Source: Oscillospiraceae bacterium (GTDB lineage: Bacteria; Bacillota_A; Clostridia; Oscillospirales; JAAYXM01). Taken from it: a stretch of DNA of 8,736 nt. The stretch spans positions 1-8,736 of the forward strand of contig JAFQVE010000060.1 in NCBI GenBank assembly GCA_017408185.1, given 5' to 3'. Every line of letters starts with the position of its first letter. Position 1 is the first letter of the stretch. The position numbers and the translations under genes are program-made. Below, piece by piece: positions 6,838 to 8,736 of the stretch. Below the pieces are notes generated by a model. It was not told the DNA's origin, ran no database searches, and was given only the letters and a program-made list of their open reading frames with translations.

Positions 6838-6839
6838 AA
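6823..6839. promoter_or_regulatory. Candidate GntR/FadR-type operator 2
   Basis: TTATTGTGATACAATAA has perfect 7-bp arms around GAT. Its ATTGT-N3-ACAAT core is identical, apart from the centre, to the palindrome beside the GntR-type gene at 3520-3534, and it also fits TNGTNNNACNA. It covers the rhamnosidase -10 element (centre near -13), the classical position for a repressor. The inverted repeat is seen directly; binding by the local GntR protein is inferred. Confidence 0.75.
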
Positions 6840-6854
6840 AACAGGGGTGATTTT

Positions 6855-8736
6855 GTGATAAAAAAAGCAAATTGGATAAAATCTCCGGTTGATGTTGAAG
6901 CGGCAGTAGTGAAATTTCGTCGTAATTTTTGCTGTGAAAAACATATAGAAAAATGTATTATACAAATTTCTGCAATAGGGATTTTTAATGCATACATAAA
7001 CGGAAAACGAATAGGGAATGATGTTCTTGCACCGGGCTGGACAAGTTATAACAGACGAGTTCAATACAGAGAGTATGACATTACGGATTTGCTGGCTTCT
7101 GATAATATCATTGACATTGAGCTTGGAAGAGGATGGGCTGTCGGAAGTGTGGGATGCAACAATCCGTATCCGTATCAGACGGAACAACCGCTTGTAATCG
7201 CAAATTTGCATATCTTGTATACAGATGGTGATGAAGATGACTTGTGCACGGATGATTTGTGGGATGTATACACTTCAAAAGTGACTTTTTCTGAAATATA
7301 TCACGGTGAGACGGTGGATATGACGGCATCGGAAAAGTTCCTTGGGAAGGCGGAGATATCCGATTTTAAAACAAGACTTATCCCTACAGTGGGAGAGTTA
7401 ATTTTGGAGCATGAACGCATTTTACCGTGTGAGATTATTCATACTCCAAAGGGAGAGCTCGTTCTTGATTTCGGGCAGAATCTCACAGGTTATGTGGAAA
7501 TTAAAATTTGCGGAGAGCGCGGTAAAAAAATCGTTTTGCATCACGCCGAGGTACTTGACTATGATGGCAATTTCTATACGGAGAATATGCGTTCGGCAAG
7601 AAACGAAAACGTATATATTCTCAGTGGCGAAAACGATGTGTTCAAGCCGGGATTCTGCTTTCAGGGATTTCGATACGTGCGACTTACGGAGTATCCCTTT
7701 GAAGAGATTGACCCGAAAAGATTTTGTGCGGTTGCAGTTTATTCCGATATGAAAAGAACAGGCTTCTTTAATTGCGGCAACGAAAAAATAAATCAGCTTT
7801 ACAGCAATATTCTGTGGGGGCAGAAATCCAATTTTCTTGATGTTCCCACCGATTGTCCCCAGCGTGACGAGCGTCTGGGGTGGACTGGGGATGCACAGGT
7901 TTTTGCACGAACTGCGATGATAAATTATGATGTAAAGAAGTTCTTCACAAAATGGCTCGGTGATATGGCGGAAGAGCAGGGTGATGACGGCGCGGTAAGC
8001 TTTATTATTCCGGATTGCAGAAATACTCCCGGAGAAATCAATCCGTCTGCCGGTTGGAGTGACGCTGCGTGCATAATCCCGTGGGAGCTTTATCTTGCTT
8101 ACGGAGATAAAAACCTTTTGCAAGAGCATTACCCGATGATGAAAAAATGGGTCGAATATCTGAAAAAGGAAAGCGGAAGCGAGTATTTGTGGAGCTTCGG
8201 TAAGCACTTCGGAGATTGGCTTGCGCTTGACGGAAACCCGGACGGATATAAAGGAATTACTCCGACATATTTCATTGCAAGTGCGTTTTTTGCGTATTCC
8301 ACGTCAATCCTCATAAAAGCAGGAAAAGTGCTCGGCGAAGATATGTTTGAATATGAGAAGCTTTATGAGAAGATTCTTTTTGCATTTCGGTCTAAATATA
8401 TAAAAGACGGAAAGGTACACCTTGTTCCTGATGATTGGAAAAACGGCGATGATGAACCGACTATCGAAACGCAGACTGCGTATGTGCTTGCTCTCTGTTT
8501 CGGGCTTTGTGAAGAAAAGGACAGAACTACTTTTGCAAAAAGGCTTGTTGAGCTTATAGAGGAAAAGGGAGAAAGTAACAGCTGCGGTTTTCTCGGAACA
8601 CCGTATATCCTTCACGCCTTATCCGAAAACGGATATACGGATATTGCCTATAAGCTTCTTTTCCGTGAGGAATATCCGTCATGGTTATATTCGGTAAATC
8701 ATGGTGCAACAACTATGTGGGAGCATTGGAATGGCA
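6855..8736 (+). CDS. GH78 alpha-L-rhamnosidase, 3'-partial
   Basis: This is a glycoside hydrolase that removes terminal alpha-L-rhamnose; 627 residues are present before the window ends. The first part is beta-rich: a rhamnosidase N-terminal domain (about 20-190, with ISAIGIFNAYINGKRIG and the following APGWTSYNRR) and the concanavalin-like domain around LDFGQNLTGYV (204-214). From about residue 305 comes the (alpha/alpha)6 catalytic barrel with the family signature D333-CPQRD-E339-RLG-W343-TG-D346, where E339 is the expected general acid. The putative catalytic base is E623 in TTMWEHW, five residues before the edge, so only the remaining barrel and C-terminal beta domain are missing. The start is GTG, with AGGGGTGA about 5 nt upstream and no better ATG. 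There is no signal peptide and the N-terminal half has many cysteines, so it probably acts in the cytoplasm on imported rhamnosides. A FadR-type palindrome overlaps its promoter. Confidence 0.93.
   Translation, partial: MIKKANWIKSPVDVEAAVVKFRRNFCCEKHIEKCIIQISAIGIFNAYINGKRIGNDVLAPGWTSYNRRVQYREYDITDLLASDNIIDIELGRGWAVGSVGCNNPYPYQTEQPLVIANLHILYTDGDEDDLCTDDLWDVYTSKVTFSEIYHGETVDMTASEKFLGKAEISDFKTRLIPTVGELILEHERILPCEIIHTPKGELVLDFGQNLTGYVEIKICGERGKKIVLHHAEVLDYDGNFYTENMRSARNENVYILSGENDVFKPGFCFQGFRYVRLTEYPFEEIDPKRFCAVAVYSDMKRTGFFNCGNEKINQLYSNILWGQKSNFLDVPTDCPQRDERLGWTGDAQVFARTAMINYDVKKFFTKWLGDMAEEQGDDGAVSFIIPDCRNTPGEINPSAGWSDAACIIPWELYLAYGDKNLLQEHYPMMKKWVEYLKKESGSEYLWSFGKHFGDWLALDGNPDGYKGITPTYFIASAFFAYSTSILIKAGKVLGEDMFEYEKLYEKILFAFRSKYIKDGKVHLVPDDWKNGDDEPTIETQTAYVLALCFGLCEEKDRTTFAKRLVELIEEKGESNSCGFLGTPYILHALSENGYTDIAYKLLFREEYPSWLYSVNHGATTMWEHWNG

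Noticed and set aside
6765..7211. 148-codon - strand frame over the M20/rhamnosidase intergenic region
   Set aside because: It covers both promoters and the rhamnosidase N-terminus, and no homology or translation signals are apparent.
7422..8207. 261-codon open frame on the - strand
   Set aside because: It lies entirely antisense to the rhamnosidase catalytic region, shows no recognisable domain, and the + strand frame carries clear GH78 motifs.
1..8736. CRISPR array, tRNA/rRNA, transposase or phage genes
   Set aside because: No regularly spaced direct repeats, no cloverleaf-like or rRNA-like stretches and no mobile-element protein motifs were seen on either strand.

Overview
The window looks like chromosomal DNA from a low-to-moderate-GC Gram-positive bacterium, most likely a gut-type member of the Clostridia. 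The evidence is a surface protein with three C-terminal SLH (S-layer homology) domains, AG-rich Shine-Dalgarno sequences, near-consensus sigma-A promoters, and the mix of sugar and amino-acid catabolic enzymes. The phylum is inferred from these traits; no rRNA or other marker is present.

Layout. (1) Bases 2-2773 (+) hold the 3' part of a large, repeat-built, SLH-anchored surface protein that enters from the left edge. It ends at a hairpin terminator shared with the convergent gene that follows. (2) Bases 2805-3458 (-) encode a GntR/FadR-type regulator with an FCD ligand domain. Divergently, bases 3594-5539 (+) carry a two-gene operon for a class I PLP aminotransferase and an HpcH/HpaI-family class II aldolase. 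(3) A second shared hairpin separates this operon from a convergent M20-family metallopeptidase/amidohydrolase (5576-6742, -). (4) Divergent from that gene, a GH78 alpha-L-rhamnosidase starts with GTG at 6855 (+) and runs off the right edge just after its putative catalytic base. No stretch longer than about 135 bases lacks a gene.

The most notable signal is in the two divergent intergenic regions. Each contains an exact ATTGT-N3-ACAAT palindrome, which fits the operator type described for FadR-subfamily GntR regulators (TNGTNNNACNA). One lies between the regulator and aminotransferase promoters. The other sits on the -10 element of the rhamnosidase promoter. This suggests that the local GntR protein controls its own operon and the rhamnosidase transcription unit together, making the right-hand two thirds of the window one small regulon.

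How the genes may work together (inference). Transamination of a gamma-hydroxy amino acid gives a 4-hydroxy-2-oxo acid, the substrate type that HpaI-family aldolases cleave to pyruvate plus an aldehyde. The M20 enzyme could release the amino acid from a peptide or N-acyl conjugate. Alternatively, because HpaI relatives include 2-keto-3-deoxy-L-rhamnonate aldolase, the aldolase could be linked to the rhamnose released by the GH78 enzyme. The sequence alone does not decide between these.
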